Below, piece after piece: positions 22,841-34,560 of a stretch of DNA of 64,000 nt (position 1 is the stretch's first letter; each line of letters starts with the position of its first letter). The position numbers and the translations under genes were made by a program. The notes under the pieces were generated by a model. That model saw only the letters and a program-made list of their open reading frames with translations, made no database searches and had not been told where the DNA came from. This DNA is from Corbicula japonica (Eukaryota; Mollusca; Bivalvia; Venerida; Cyrenidae): assembly GCA_038501625.1 (NCBI GenBank), contig JAZAYU010000365.1:124001-188000 (forward strand), written 5' to 3'.

Positions 22841-23319
22841 TTAAATCGCATATACGAACGTTGTAGATCCAGATCAGAAGGCCAATCAATGCCATCTAAT
22901 CAGGATCTACAATGGTCACTTTTATCAGAAATAATGTAATGAATTAAAAAGTGAAGAGTAGAACATGATCAAATGGCAGAGATGAGTAAACACTATTTAC
23001 TGATGGCATCTGATCAGGATGTATACTGTTTGCCTTTAGATTTATTAGATTATTTCTGACAAGGAAGCAAACAGTGCAGATCTAGATCACATGGCACTGA
23101 TGTGCCAGCTGATCAGGGCAGAAGGTTATAAAGCTGAGATTGGAAACCAGTCTCAAATCTCAAGCATCTGATTGGCTGAAATGGCGACTGGTCGCCATTT
23201 CAGCCAATCAGATGCTTGAGATTTGAGACTGGTTTCCATGCTCAGTTTTATAACCTTGGGCACTGAATCTACACGGTCCATCACCATGTGATAAAAGTCC
23301 CATCATGGAGGAAAGGGTA
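22841..23319. mobile_element. Two TTAA-MITE remnants, the second split by a hairpin MITE
   Basis: 22841-22990 is a partial copy. From about 23001 a second copy runs through 'gtgccagctgatc' (23103), is interrupted by the hairpin MITE 23116-23261, then resumes 'tgaatctacacggtcc' and ends 'atggaggaaagggt'. Confidence 0.75.
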
Positions 23320-23627
23320 TTTTAAGGAAAAGAAATGATGTTACCGATTAGAAAAAGTAAATTTAAAATAAATTAAGAAAAAAACAAACTTATTTTCTCT
23401 CCAATCTCCATCGCCATTGCCAATATGATCCCAAAATAGTTTTGAAATGTAGAATTATTTCTTGGAAAGCCTTGATATGGCCAAATGTTAACATAAAAGC
23501 TATGTAAATTTCTAAGTTTATTGTTTCCAGGCCATAAAATGCTCTCTCTTCCCAGAATAACAAGACAATCATATTAAAGCCAGGCAGCTTCTTATTTCAC
23601 TTAATATGTGAATATTAGGAAGGATAC

Positions 23628-23878
23628 TTAACGCTTTACTCTAATGGGAAAGGGCTGTTAGACATGGGCAAACAGTGTAGATCCAGATCAGCTGTCTTAT
23701 CCTTGCCATCTGATCAGAATTTAAACTGTCTGGATTGTTATTCATACTTAGGTTATTTCTGATTAAGAAATGACCAGTGCAGATCCTGATTAGACAGCAT
23801 AGATGTGCTGGCTGATCTGGATCTACACTGTTCGCAAATGTGATGAAGCCTATGTAACTATATGGAGTACACGATTAA
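23628..23878. mobile_element. TTAA MITE, both TTAAs kept
   Basis: TTAACGCTTTACTC at the left, 'tatggagtacacgattaa' at the right, 251 bp. The internal palindrome is diverged but clear. Confidence 0.8.
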
Positions 23879-23984
23879 CAAATTTACACATTTGGAAATG
23901 GGGGTACTTTGTCAGAATAAAAAACTTATGGTTTAATAAAGAAATTTTAATAAATGGCAAAGTTTTAGCCGAAGTTAAGTCTTG

Positions 23985-24420
23985 ATGATAAAATCATGAA
24001 CAAAGTACAAAAAGGGGCATACGTCAGTCAAATGTGAACTTAACTTAAAAATATTTATGTTTCATCATCCCCCTAACATTATAAGCAATAAAATGTTAGA
24101 GTCTGAAGAAGAAATATTTAGAAATGGAAAAGCTAATTAATTTTACATGACCAAATCCAAGTACAAAAAGGGGCATAACTCTGTCAAATGTGATTCTGAC
24201 CAATAGATTTTGACTTCATCAAAACCTGTTGTCATAAATTATATAATTTGCAAGGTTTGATGAAGAAATGGTAATATGTTAAGAAATGGAAAAAGTTATA
24301 GCCAACATTAAGTTTTTGTAATGGATCATGATGGACAATAATGTATGTATTACCAAGAGACACAAATACAAATTGGGTTGACACGTTTTTGTCCAAACTA
24401 AAGCATTGTTTGCCCAAAAA
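23985..24420. repeat. Two loose copies of a ~180-bp interspersed repeat
   Basis: 'caaagtacaaaaaggggcat' recurs near 24001 and 24162 with 'gtcaaatgtga', 'gaagaaat' and 'gaaatggaaaa'. A diverged copy lies at about 48890-49080 ('ggggattaactcagtcaaat', 'gtttgatgaagaaat'). Confidence 0.6.
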
Positions 24421-24639
24421 TAAAGTACCATAATTGGCTCTGGAAAGTAAGTGACCTATATATCATACCCTTGGTAATGTCCCCTATTCCCCTGTAAGAA
24501 ATTAGCAGACTTAGTTAGCCCAAATCTACATAAAAAAATTTGTATGACAACTGAAGATCAACAGGAGGCTTTTAAGAAGCTTGGCTCGGAGAAAATTTAC
24601 ATATAAACAGCCAAAATGTCTCAATTCCAATTATCTGGT

Positions 24640-24870
24640 CTGCCTGTTGAATTAATTTCTCTAAGTCTTTAGTCTATTCTTAGCAATCAATGACTTTCCG
24701 GAGCCAAATATGGTATCATATATAATGTATTTTAAGTCATATCTTAGCAATTATGACATTCTTAAGCTGGGGACCAATCTCAAATCTTAAGCATCTGATT
24801 GGCTGAAACTGGACTGGTACCCATGTCTAAGTCATTAGTCTATTCTTAGCAATCAATGACTTTCCAGAGC
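24640..24870. repeat. Imperfect local repeat with half hairpin-MITE
   Basis: 'tctattcttagcaatcaatg' occurs at about 24673 and 24839 (and again near 26097 and 35985). 'gaccaatctcaaatcttaagc' + 'atctgattggctgaa' (24773-24815) is the left arm of the hairpin family. Confidence 0.6.
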
Positions 24871-24892
24871 CAATAATGGTAACATATATTAT

Positions 24893-25607
24893 GGTTGAAC
24901 CAAAGTAAATCCATTTCCCATAGACCTCAATGTTAAATTCCCAATATTCAATGCACATTTAACATGATTTCTATCATCTTAATTTCTAGACAACCTATAA
25001 GAAAAACTTGAGTTTCAAAATGTAATGATTATGATATTATTTCATTGTGTTGTAATACACTGTAGAAATTTCAACTTGATATCTGCTCTAAAACTCGACT
25101 TATAAGGGTTCAACAAGGCCCGCCCATATATGAAAAAATCATCAAAATTTCCAGTATATTTAAATAATAAATTGTTAAAAGGAAAACAACACATGGATTT
25201 GTTGTAAAAATTATATTTAAAGGCAACTATTTTTAATAGAAGAAACTTGTTGAGTCCGATTTTCAACACAAACACGTGCTAATGCTATCTTTTGTATTAA
25301 GACAGAATCCCACAGGCAACTCAATTGTGTAAAAGTTAATACCGAATAGGATCCGGTGCCCAAAATTAAGATTTTTTCAATTCAAACACAAGATTTTTGA
25401 CAAATAGTATTTTAAAACCTAAAACCCAATCAAACTTAGCTGATTTCAATCACCGAAAACAAGTTTTATCGACTTCGACATTTTCGAGGTTTTGAATCTT
25501 ATAGGTTGAACCAAAGTAAATCCATTTCCCATAGACCTCAATGTTAAATTCCCAAATATTCAATGCACATTTAACATGATTTCTATCATCTTAATTTCTA
25601 GACAACC
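24893..25607. repeat. Pair of ~103-bp direct repeats 611 bp apart
   Basis: 'ggttgaaccaaagtaaatcc ... tttctagacaacc' occurs at 24893-24995 and 25504-25607, identical except for one inserted A. Each copy begins GGTTG and ends CAACC. The ~508-bp interior has no ORF. Could be a miniature LTR (TRIM-like) element or a plain duplication; no clear primer-binding site or polypurine tract is visible. Confidence 0.6.
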
Positions 25608-26739
25608 ATATATGACTGTGAAGATCTACATTTCATCTATTCAAAAACACACAGCAAATGGGGGGTTAACTTACTTGTAAGAAAATTACTGATCTCTAAC
25701 CGAACAGACCCTATTTTAAACGCGGTATTGCAAATACGGTGCCACAAATATACATCCGCTCTTCCGGAACTAGTACGCCTCTACCAAACAAGATATAGGC
25801 ATGAAATTGCTTTCATTTATTTTCCTGACATGTTATTCCTGCAAACAAGTCACAAACAGGTCGATTTCTAACGGTTAAGAGGCCCCCAGATGAAGTGAAA
25901 AAAATAGCATATATTAAAACGGACTTCATTCGAATGGACCACGGAGGAATACTGAGTTATTTACCTTAATACAACCATAATTATGTACTTTTGAGTCATA
26001 TCTTAGCAATAATGACATTTGAAAAGCTGAGACCAGTCTCAAACCTCAAGCATCTGATTGGTTGAATTGGACTAGTATCCAAGTCTAAGTCTTTAGTCTA
26101 TTCTTAGCAATCAATGCCTTTCTGAGTCAAAATTTAAAAGGTTACAAATAATGTACTTTTGAGTCAAATCTTAGCAATTATGACATTCTTAATAATGCTG
26201 GGGACCAGTTTCTGGACCATTAAAAACCAAAAAAAGAGCTAACAAATATGTTACTGATAAGTAAGCATTGAGTTTATGTCAAAAGAGATAGTGTAAGACA
26301 TGGAGAATAGTTTCAATCCTTCTTTAATAGCAATAATTTAACTCTCATTTAAAAGTTAAACACTGTCTGGTTTTTCATCAGTCATGGTAATCACAAATTC
26401 ATTCCCAGTTCTTCTGCAGCAGACAAATAATTTATTTATTTAACTTTAAAGTCTCTTGTGCGACTGAGATCTGGTTAAATATGGTGATATATTCCAGACG
26501 TGAACTTGCGCCACATTCAGGAGACTAGTACACACCTATTTCTAAAGCATTAACAGATTGCTTGCATTCCAATGGGAATAAACTTTATGCCTCTTGCATG
26601 CAGAAATGACAGAGATTTCTTAATTTGACAGCTTAGTGCAAAAATATTCTTTCTGATTCATATTTCATTCTACAATAGAATTTTTTTCGCACTTAGCCCT
26701 TTTTATAAGTTTTTATTGTGTTTTTTTATCTAAAATTAT

Positions 26740-26955
26740 CAGGAATATTCATGCATCATCATTGCATTACACAGAAATATCATTGTTAGAATATAAGCCG
26801 CACTCATGTATAAGCCGCAACCCCCCAAAACCTGAGGGAACAGATGAAAATGGCTTAACGCAATGTATAAGCAGCCAATCCTATGCATTAGCCGCACCCC
26901 CTTTTACCACCAAATTCTTGGAAAAAAGTGCGGCTTAGATTAAAAAAAAATGACG
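26740..26955. repeat. 'ATAAGCCGCA' repeat
   Basis: 'gaatataagccgcactcatg' and 'tataagccgcaacccccc', then 'ttagccgcacccccttttac' and 'gtgcggctta'. A degenerate palindromic element. The same block is at 36640-36850 in copy B. Confidence 0.6.
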
Positions 26956-27685
26956 GTAGGTCCCATGATCTGAACCCAAAACTATGAATCATGGATATGG
27001 CTTATATCCCATTTTGCAACCAGTGTAGAATCTGACCATTCTGCACATCCATGTAGTCTAATCAGGATCTACACTGGTCATGTTTACATACATTTCTGTT
27101 ATTTTTGACCTAGAAGAGACCAATTGACAAGTTGGCAGTCGTATGATACTCTGTTTATGCCCTTATTGCACATATTGGCAAGTTGAATATGTTTCCAGTA
27201 GTAATTCTCATGAAAAGTGGCGGGAACAAATTTTCACAATGCCGCAAATAATATTATTTGTGTTGGCATAAATTCCCACAATTATATTTTTCTACTAGGA
27301 AATATTATAACATTGCATAAATCTGCTGGGGTTTAAATTCCCGCCAATTATTACTGGACAAAAGTAATTTTGCAATGTTTACATCGGTGTTACATGTGAA
27401 CAATTAATTAATATTTTTATTGTCGTTTAATACCAAGCGTGAAGCCCCCAACTACTTGTCCCATAAGCTGAGTAGTCTAAGATGCAGTCGATTTGAAATG
27501 CAATGGTAGCAACGCTGTTATAGGTTATAAGTTCGAAACATTGGTATTTTTTACATTCTTGTTTTATTTTTTAAACAAAAATTATTTCCGCGATAAAATA
27601 AACAGAAGGGAAATACAAACAATACTTAGAAATACCTGCAATTAAAAATACTAATTAATCTAAAATATTTCCTTAAAAGCTGAGT

Positions 27686-27772
27686 GTCGGTGTGAATCGA
27701 ACCTGTGTCGAAAAAAAGTTAAGCCTATGCCAGACGGATGCATAAACCACTGTGTTATTGGGGGAATGTGTT
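27686..27772 (-). tRNA. tRNA-like sequence (SINE head or pseudogene), copy A
   Basis: On the minus strand 'taacacagtggtttatgcat' resembles an A box region and GGTTCGATTCA a B box, about 45 bases apart. A T-run sits where a variable arm would be. The acceptor arm does not pair convincingly. The same sequence is at about 37577-37662 in copy B. Confidence 0.3.
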
Positions 27773-27969
27773 ACAAATTGGCAAAATAGTACTTTTAATG
27801 TGAAAATTTGCCTTAACCTGTGTTTACATTCTATTAATAATTGTAAACATCCCCAATTCAGCTCGGTCAACCAATAATCATAAGCAAAATATGTGAATTT
27901 TTAAACACGAGAAATAGAATGCTCCCACTATAGCAACCAAGAAATAATAATAAATTACGAAAGACCCGT

Positions 27970-28022
27970 GGTGACTTCAAACTTCATACCTCACACTTCA
28001 TACTTCAAACCTCACACTTCGT
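27970..28022. repeat. Short 'cttcatacctcacacttca' tandem array, copy A
   Basis: Units of 'acttcatacttcaaacctcac'. The corresponding array in copy B (37861-37941) has more units. Confidence 0.7.
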
Positions 28023-28493
28023 AGTATTTCCTAATAAAATTCACAGTATAATAAGTATCACCAATCACAAAATCACTCCAAAGTGTCGCCTATTGCAGAC
28101 AAACTGTTATATTACTTGATTGATCTCTTATGAGAACTTAATATGATTATGCTATTGGCATTCAAAGTCCTCTCTCATCATCTCTTATAATTTGTCCAGA
28201 CTTCAAATAAATAAAAGCACTAAATAATGAAGAACTTTTTATGTACTATTTTACATCACTTTGTATGCCCTCCAAGATCATAAAACCATAACTGGAGACC
28301 AGTTTTCATCACTCCTTTTAGGTCTATATCTGATAATTTTAAAAAGAATTTGGTGTTCCTTGCAGTTCAGATCCAGATCTGCTGAACTTCTGTGCTGTCT
28401 GGACAGGATCTACATGGTCAGAAAAAAACTACTGCATTAAAAAGCAAACAGTGTAGATCCTGAATAGACAGCGTGGATTAAAACTCACTCACC

Positions 28494-28914
28494 TTAACCC
28501 TTACCTCCATATAAATGCCTTTGTGGTGTGGAAGAAAATTTTAGATCCAGATCAGCTGGCACATCCCTGAGATATGATCAGGATCTGCACTGTTCACTTT
28601 TTAACTTATAAGTTTATTTCTGAACAAAAAGTAAACAGTGCAGATGCTTATCAGAGAGCATAGATGTGCTGGCTAATCTGGATCTATACTCGTTGCATAC
28701 CGTAAAATTCCTATTAAACGCACCTACTCTAATAAACGCCCCCCCCCCCCCATGTTATTTTTCAGGGAAAAATTAGTTAATCTATATTATCTAATATCCT
28801 TCAGAATCTAATATTAAAATAAAAATGATTATTAATATAAAAAATAAGCACAAACCATTTAAAAGGAATTTTACGGTATGTGATAAAATGTGTGTGTATG
28901 CAGTAAAGGGTTAT
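28494..28914. mobile_element. TTAA MITE interrupted by a TA-MITE, copy A
   Basis: The host element starts TTAACCCTTACCTCCATATA (28494) and ends 'gcagtaaagggtta' (TTAT at 28911). A complete TA-MITE (28698-28878: TACCGTAAAATTCC at the left, GGAATTTTACGGTA at the right, with an internal C13 run) sits at the host sequence 'gca|ta|tgtgat', so TA is duplicated. The same nest is in copy B at 38429-38851. Confidence 0.85.
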
Positions 28915-29174
28915 GTCTCTTGACAGCTCTAAACCTTATTACATACTGACAATTATTCCAAGATTTACGTTAACCCAAGACAATAAAGCATGCATTTTAT
29001 GCCCAGAATGAATCCAAAAGCCCCTAATGTAATCATCTGTTCTGATGGATGTGACATTTTGTATCACATTATTCAGCACAGACATATTCCTTGGCGTTCT
29101 ATTGTTGCAGACATAATACTTCATCAGTCCCTTGTTGGTATAATTTGACCGGTTAACCATCACTCATTTCCCCA

Positions 29175-29307
29175 ACATTATAAATTGAGAATGGAAACCA
29201 GGCTCAAATCTCAAGCATCTGGTTGGCTGAAATGGTGACTGGTTGCCATTTCAGCCAATCAGATGCTTGAGATTTGAGACTGGTTTCAAATCTCAGTTAA
29301 ATAACCA
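29175..29307. mobile_element. Hairpin MITE, copy A
   Basis: Arms 'ctcaaatctcaagcatctgg' and 'cagatgcttgagatttgag' around 'tggtgactggttgcca'. Copy B equivalent at 39115-39243. Confidence 0.75.
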
Positions 29308-29547
29308 TCACTCATTGTTGACTCATTTAAACCTTGATTCCAGTCAAGTACTGTCTGGTATTTCAGTAATTTGTTGAGACTTACTTAATGTCAACTTCTC
29401 ATACACTAGAATTCCCAATATTCAATCATCTCACATATTGACATTTACTTTCATGAATCAGCTTGCAATCCAAACTTCAATATGATACAAATCTGCAATA
29501 TGACACCAATCTGCAATATGACACCAAGCTGCAATGTGACACAATAT

Positions 29548-29694
29548 TTTAAGGAAAAAATGAGTTAGTCTATATTAATTCACCAATATCGATCAGAATC
29601 TAATATTAATATAAAATAATTAATATAAATAATGAGCGCACCCCTTTCAGGAAACGCAATGCCCCTAGGGGCATTTAAAAGGAATTTTATGGTA
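29548..29694 (+). mobile_element. TA-MITE, right part only, copy A
   Basis: From 'ttttaaggaaaaaatgagtt' to 'ggaattttatggta'. The left end is replaced by the neighbouring array. Copy B equivalent ends at 39602 and lacks a few more bases. Confidence 0.7.
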
Positions 29695-29698
29695 TATG

Positions 29699-30006
29699 CA
29701 GTATGACCCTTATCTACTAAATGACACCAATCTACAGTATGACACCAATCTGCAATATGACACTAATATGCTGTATGACACTAATCTGCAATATGACACT
29801 AATAAGCTGTATGACACCAATCTGCAATATGCAATAATATGCTGTATGACACCAAACTGCACTATGACACTAATATGCTGTATGACACCAATCTGCAATA
29901 TGACACTAATAAGCTGTATGACACCAATCTGCAATATGACACTAATATGCTGTATGACACCAATCTGCAATATGACAATAATAAACTGTATGACACCAAT
30001 CTGCAA
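29699..30006. repeat. 36-bp tandem array, copy A
   Basis: Unit 'caatctgcaatatgacacta' + 'atatgctgtatgacac'. Open in several frames because 36 is a multiple of three. Copy A has one degenerate unit ('tatgcaataatatgc') that is regular in copy B (39607-39918). Confidence 0.9.
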
Positions 30007-30044
30007 TAATTTGAACAGAACACTAAAAATATATCAACTCACTG

Positions 30045-31017
30045 TCCTACAGAAAACAATGTTATAAGTTCACCCTCTGTCAAACAGAAAACAATGTCAC
30101 AAGATCACCATCTGCCCAATAGAAAACAATGCCACAAGATGACCCTCTGTCCCACAGAAAACAATGCCACAAGATGACCCTCTGTCCAACAGAAAACAAT
30201 GCCATAAGATGACCCTCTGTCCCACAGAAAACAATGCCACAAGATGACCCTCTGTCCCACATAAAACAATGACACAAGATGACCCTCTGTCCCTCAGAAA
30301 ACAATGCCACAAGATGACCCTCTGTCCCATAGAAAACAATGCCACAAGATAACCCTCTGTCCTACAGAAAAAAATGTCACAAGATCCCTATCTGTCCTAC
30401 AGAAAACAGTGTTACAAGATCACTATCTGTCCTACAGAAAACAATGACACAAGATGACCCTCTGTCCTACAGAAAACAATGTCACAAGATGACCCTCTGT
30501 CTCACAGAAAACAATGATACAAGATCCCTATCTGTCCCACAGAAAACAATGTCACAAGATCACTATCTGTCCTACAGAAAACAATGTCACAAGATGACCC
30601 TCTGTCCCACAGAAAACAATGTCACAAGATCACTATCTGTCCTACAGAAAACAATGTCACAAGATCACTATCTGTCCTACAGAAAACAATGTCACAAGAT
30701 CACCATCTGTCCTACAGAAAACAATGTCACAAGATCACTATCTGTCCTACAGAAAACAATGTCACAAGATGACCCTCTGTCTCACAGAAAACAATGTCAC
30801 AAGATCACTATCTGTCCTACAGAAAACAATGTCACAAGATGACCCTCTGTCCCACAGAAAACAATGTCACAAGATCACTATCTGTCCAACAGAAAACAAT
30901 GCCACAAGATGACCCTCTGTCCTACAGAAAAAAATGTCACAAGATCACTATCTGTCCTACAGAAAACAATGTCACAAGATCATTATCTGTCCCACAGAAA
31001 ACAATGTCACAAGATCA
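30045..31017. repeat. 35-bp tandem array (~28 units), copy A
   Basis: Unit 'ctacagaaaacaatgtcaca' + 'agatcactatctgtc'. Left-hand units favour 'gatgaccctctgtcccacag', right-hand units 'gatcactatctgtcctacag'. Because 35 is not a multiple of three, each frame reads the unit in all three phases, giving a 35-residue peptide period and long spurious ORFs. Confidence 0.95.
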
Positions 31018-31047
31018 ACTCTACATGAACATAATATATTGTTTAAT

Positions 31048-32609
31048 ACTTTCCTCCATAAATACACATTTATGGCATAGGTGAACAGTGTAGATCCAGA
31101 TCAGCCAGCACATCTGTGCCATCTGATAAGGATTTACACTGGTCGCCTTTTGATTTATTAGATTAATTCTGACAAAGTAGCTAACCGTGTAGATCCTGAT
31201 CAGACAGCACAGGTAAGGCAATAGAAAATTAATTTCTAGATTCTCATCTCCGAACGCCCCTCGAAAATCACTCTGACTGAATGGGTTTTTTTGTTGTTGT
31301 TTTTAAATGCGTACAGTCTAACCCTAGTGTAGCAGCCAGCCAAGGGAAGCAGCCAATTTGGCCGCTGTAGGCAGGTGACCTCTGATCGGAGGGTCAGAAG
31401 AAGAGGAATGAAATGTGAAGCCTGTTATGAACCGGACTTGTACTGTATTGATACAGCAAAATCCAGAAAAGTTATATTATATCGCGGTCGACCCGTGGAT
31501 CCCGTTTTCCCCATAAAAAGATAGTAAAAATCTATCGAAGGCAAATTTTGCATAATGGAAAGGGAATAAAGGGGAAGTAACAATGTCAATACCACGTTAA
31601 TCGATAAAGACAATGACGGTCGTTGTGTATCGTGCAGACAATCGTTGAAAATTTTTTCTTAAGGATATGATGATTATTGTTTACTACGTGACTTTAATAA
31701 GCAAACTGTCATAAAATTGTTGAATTGCTGTCCAAACACTGGGTCACCTTAAAAATCAAGGATGCCAAATGGTTACTGAACGGTTGTTTTTCGCACCTAC
31801 TTTCCGATAAAGTTCAACAGTAGCCAAGCTATGTAAACATCTTTAATTAATAACACTGTTCGCACTTTTATGCAAATAGCTAAACTGGAAACAATATTGA
31901 AATTTTAGTAAACCATTCATTATCAATTATCAAATATAAAAATATCGCGCTTAGCGGTCACGATAATTAATTAGCAATTACGACAGCTTGTTTAAAAGCG
32001 TATTGATAAGCTATAATCGGAAGCAGGTGCGCGCTTTTTAGCGGTCACGTGATGCCCTAATGAAGAGTATCCAACATCTTCGCAGAAAATAAAAAATGGC
32101 CGCTGTAGGGGGTTTAATTTCATGACCAGGAGGCAATTTTGGTAGCCGCTGACCACGGATGGGAGGTGACCGCAGAATTAAGTGATAGAATAGAAGGAAT
32201 TTTGTCGGGGGCGTCACAAAATGGCCGCTAAATAGAGGTGACCGCAGTTCGGAGGTGACCGTTAGGTCAGGTTAGACTGTACATAAATATTTACATTGCG
32301 ATTACCAATCGGTAGAGTACAAAAACGCAGTATAAAACATTTAAGTGCGAATCAGCAATTCATAGTCGGCTAAACACTTATTTATCTTTGCACTATGTGT
32401 ACAAGCATCGTTGGAAACTGTGAGAATGATAAATAAAAAATAAAACCCACCCACTTGCCCCATTTTCCCAAAATTTTGATGAGAATCTAGGAATTAATTT
32501 TCTATTGCCCAAGACAAATAAGACAAAAGGCCTATTATCTACTAGGAATTAATTTCCTATTGCATAAGACAAATAAGACAAAAGGCCTATACACAGAGTT
32601 AAGGGTTAA
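31048..32609. mobile_element. Three-layer nested elements, copy A
   Basis: Outer: TTAA-MITE left part (31048-31216, 'ctttcctccataaatacaca', 'gtgtagatccagatcagcc') and a probable right end 'aagggttaa' at 32601-32609. Middle: an element with 32-bp inverted repeats (31217-31248 and 32478-32509, one mismatch), beginning GGCAATAGAAAATTAATTTC. Inner: an element 31314-32279 (966 bp) with ends CAGTCTAACC and GGTTAGACTG, flanked by TA on both sides, rich in 'ggccgct' and 'ggtgacc'. The outer assignment is the least certain. Confidence 0.7.
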
Positions 32610-32934
32610 GACTATATCTTTTCAATTTCTTGAGACAGAAGTTACGGAGGACATCAACAGTATAACATATCCAAACCTAAGTCAATTTTGTCTAAACTGT
32701 TTACAATAAACAAATCAGACCTGTCATTTTTGTATCTGAAGTATGAACAGAATGAATAATTTCTGAGAAAACAAAATGAAATTTCCGGAGAGAAATCACT
32801 GGCATTATTAACTGACCAGTAGATGTTACTGACATGCTATCCTGTTATTTTCCAACATTGGTGACCAAAGATATTCCAGGCGCAAAATGCAAAAGACAGG
32901 TTATTTATTGATACAATGATTCCAATTAACACTA

Positions 32935-33143
32935 TACTGGTATCATTTTATTTCCCGCAAGTTTAGTTTTCGCATATTTCGCTCAAGGGCAATTGCACCA
33001 AATTCAACCTTAGAGAAAATTAACCATTAAACGGCGTGTTTTAATAGAAAAATACAACTGTGCGAATTCGTGCCCCTGTGAATTGTAATTTGCGAGTTTT
33101 GCGCGAAAATTTGTCCCTGCAAAATTTAATGATACTGTCTGTA
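32935..33143. mobile_element. TIR-element remnant related to 9555-9758, copy A
   Basis: 'actggtatcattttatttcc' at the left and 'aaaatttaatgatactgtct' at the right are loosely complementary, with 'ttgcgcgaaaatttg' inside. Confidence 0.5.
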
Positions 33144-33170
33144 CTCCATGTGATATGGGTATTATCATGT

Positions 33171-33690
33171 GAGTAAAAAGTGTAAATCCAGATCAGATGG
33201 CACATCCAATCCATGTGAACTAGATCTGTATTATTTGCAACTTGGTTATAAATAACCTTAATTATAAAGTTGAAAATGTAGATCCAGATCAGATGGCACA
33301 TCCAATCCATGTGAACTAGATCTGTATTATTTGCAACTTGGTTATAAATAACCTTAATTATAAAGTTGAAAATGTAGATCCAGATCAGATGGCACATCCA
33401 ATCCATGTGAACTAGATCTGTATTATTTGCAACTTGGTTATAAATAACCTTAATTATAAAGTTGAAAATGTAGATCCAGATCAGATGGCACATCCAATCC
33501 ATGTGAACTAGATCTATATTATTTGCAACTTGGTTATAAATAACCTTAATTATAAAGTTGAAAATGTAGATCCAGATCAGATGGCACATCCAATCCATGT
33601 GAACAAGATCTATATTATTTGCAACTTGGTTATAAATAACCTTAATTATAAAGTTGAAAATGTAGATCCAGATCAGATGCCACAGATGTG
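33171..33690. repeat. 96-bp tandem array derived from TTAA MITE (~6 units), copy A
   Basis: Each unit contains 'gtagatccagatcagatggc', 'acatccaatccatgtgaact', 'agatctgtattatttgcaac' and 'ttggttataaataacctt', which is recognisable TTAA-MITE interior. 96 bp is a multiple of three, so a 185-codon minus-strand ORF crosses it; this is not evidence of a gene. MITE remnants continue to about 33,920. Confidence 0.9.
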
Positions 33691-34257
33691 CCTGTACTCT
33701 GTATCTAGACTGTTCACTTCTTGGTCAGAAATATCCTAATAAATATTAATGTGAACAGTGTAGATCCAGATCAGATGGCACAGATATGGATCTAGACCGT
33801 TAATATTAATGTGAACAGTGTAGATCCTGATCAGATTGAACAGGTACACTGGCTGATTCGGTTCTACATTGATCGCTCATTGAATAAAAGCCATATCCTA
33901 TCAGAGTAAAGGATTCTGTATTTCTGTTATTCCCAGTTCCTAATAGAATCTTTATCTACAATTCTGCGGACAGAATGATTGATTCAATTCCTGATTTTGT
34001 AGCAAAATTAGCAGTTAATCTATCAATTCTCTACAAATCTGATGAGTAATTGGGGGCGACCAAGTACATAGAAAAGACATTGTTAAGTATAGAATTTAAT
34101 AAACACATCTGAAAAGTTATTTCGGTTTCTAAGTACAAGAACTGGTAGCACTGGTTTCCATTTTTAAAATTTCTACACTTAAACTTCGTCCTCTGCGATG
34201 AAGTCTTATTCACCTAATGAACCATAATTTCTAATGCTACGCATTGTTATTTATTAC

Positions 34258-34560
34258 TTTTAGAGGCGTGGCATAAGAAAAGCCACTTACACTTTATAGG
34301 ACTATGCACAATGTTTTGATGTGTGATGTCAACCAGCACACACATTTTGCCACGAGTTGCTTCGAAAAAGCATGCTGTCATTCACTATGTTGTCAATGTG
34401 GATGTTCCAGCAGCTTTTTGAGAAAGTCGTAATTTCATGAATTCTTCTCATAATTTCTGTATAAATTAAAGTAATTATGTTTGTAAATATAAGGATTGAA
34501 TCCATATTTGATTGTTTTCATTTGGTGATGAAAAACAGTTGAGTTGTTTAAATTACATTT
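34258..34560 (-). mobile_element. Reverse copy of the 20038-20420 element, copy A
   Basis: 'gaggcgtggcataagaaa', 'aatgttttgatgtgtgatgt', 'gccacgagttgcttcgaaaa' and 'aaggattgaatccatatttg' match the reverse complement of 20038-20420, without the hairpin arm. Copy B: 44717-45016. Confidence 0.65.

Noticed and set aside
30045..31017. 35-bp array as a CRISPR-like array
   Set aside because: There are no unique spacers between conserved repeats; the whole unit repeats head to tail in a eukaryotic context.
33041..33598. A 185-codon minus-strand ORF in the 96-bp array
   Set aside because: The unit is TTAA-MITE interior, and 96 bp keeps the frame open by chance.
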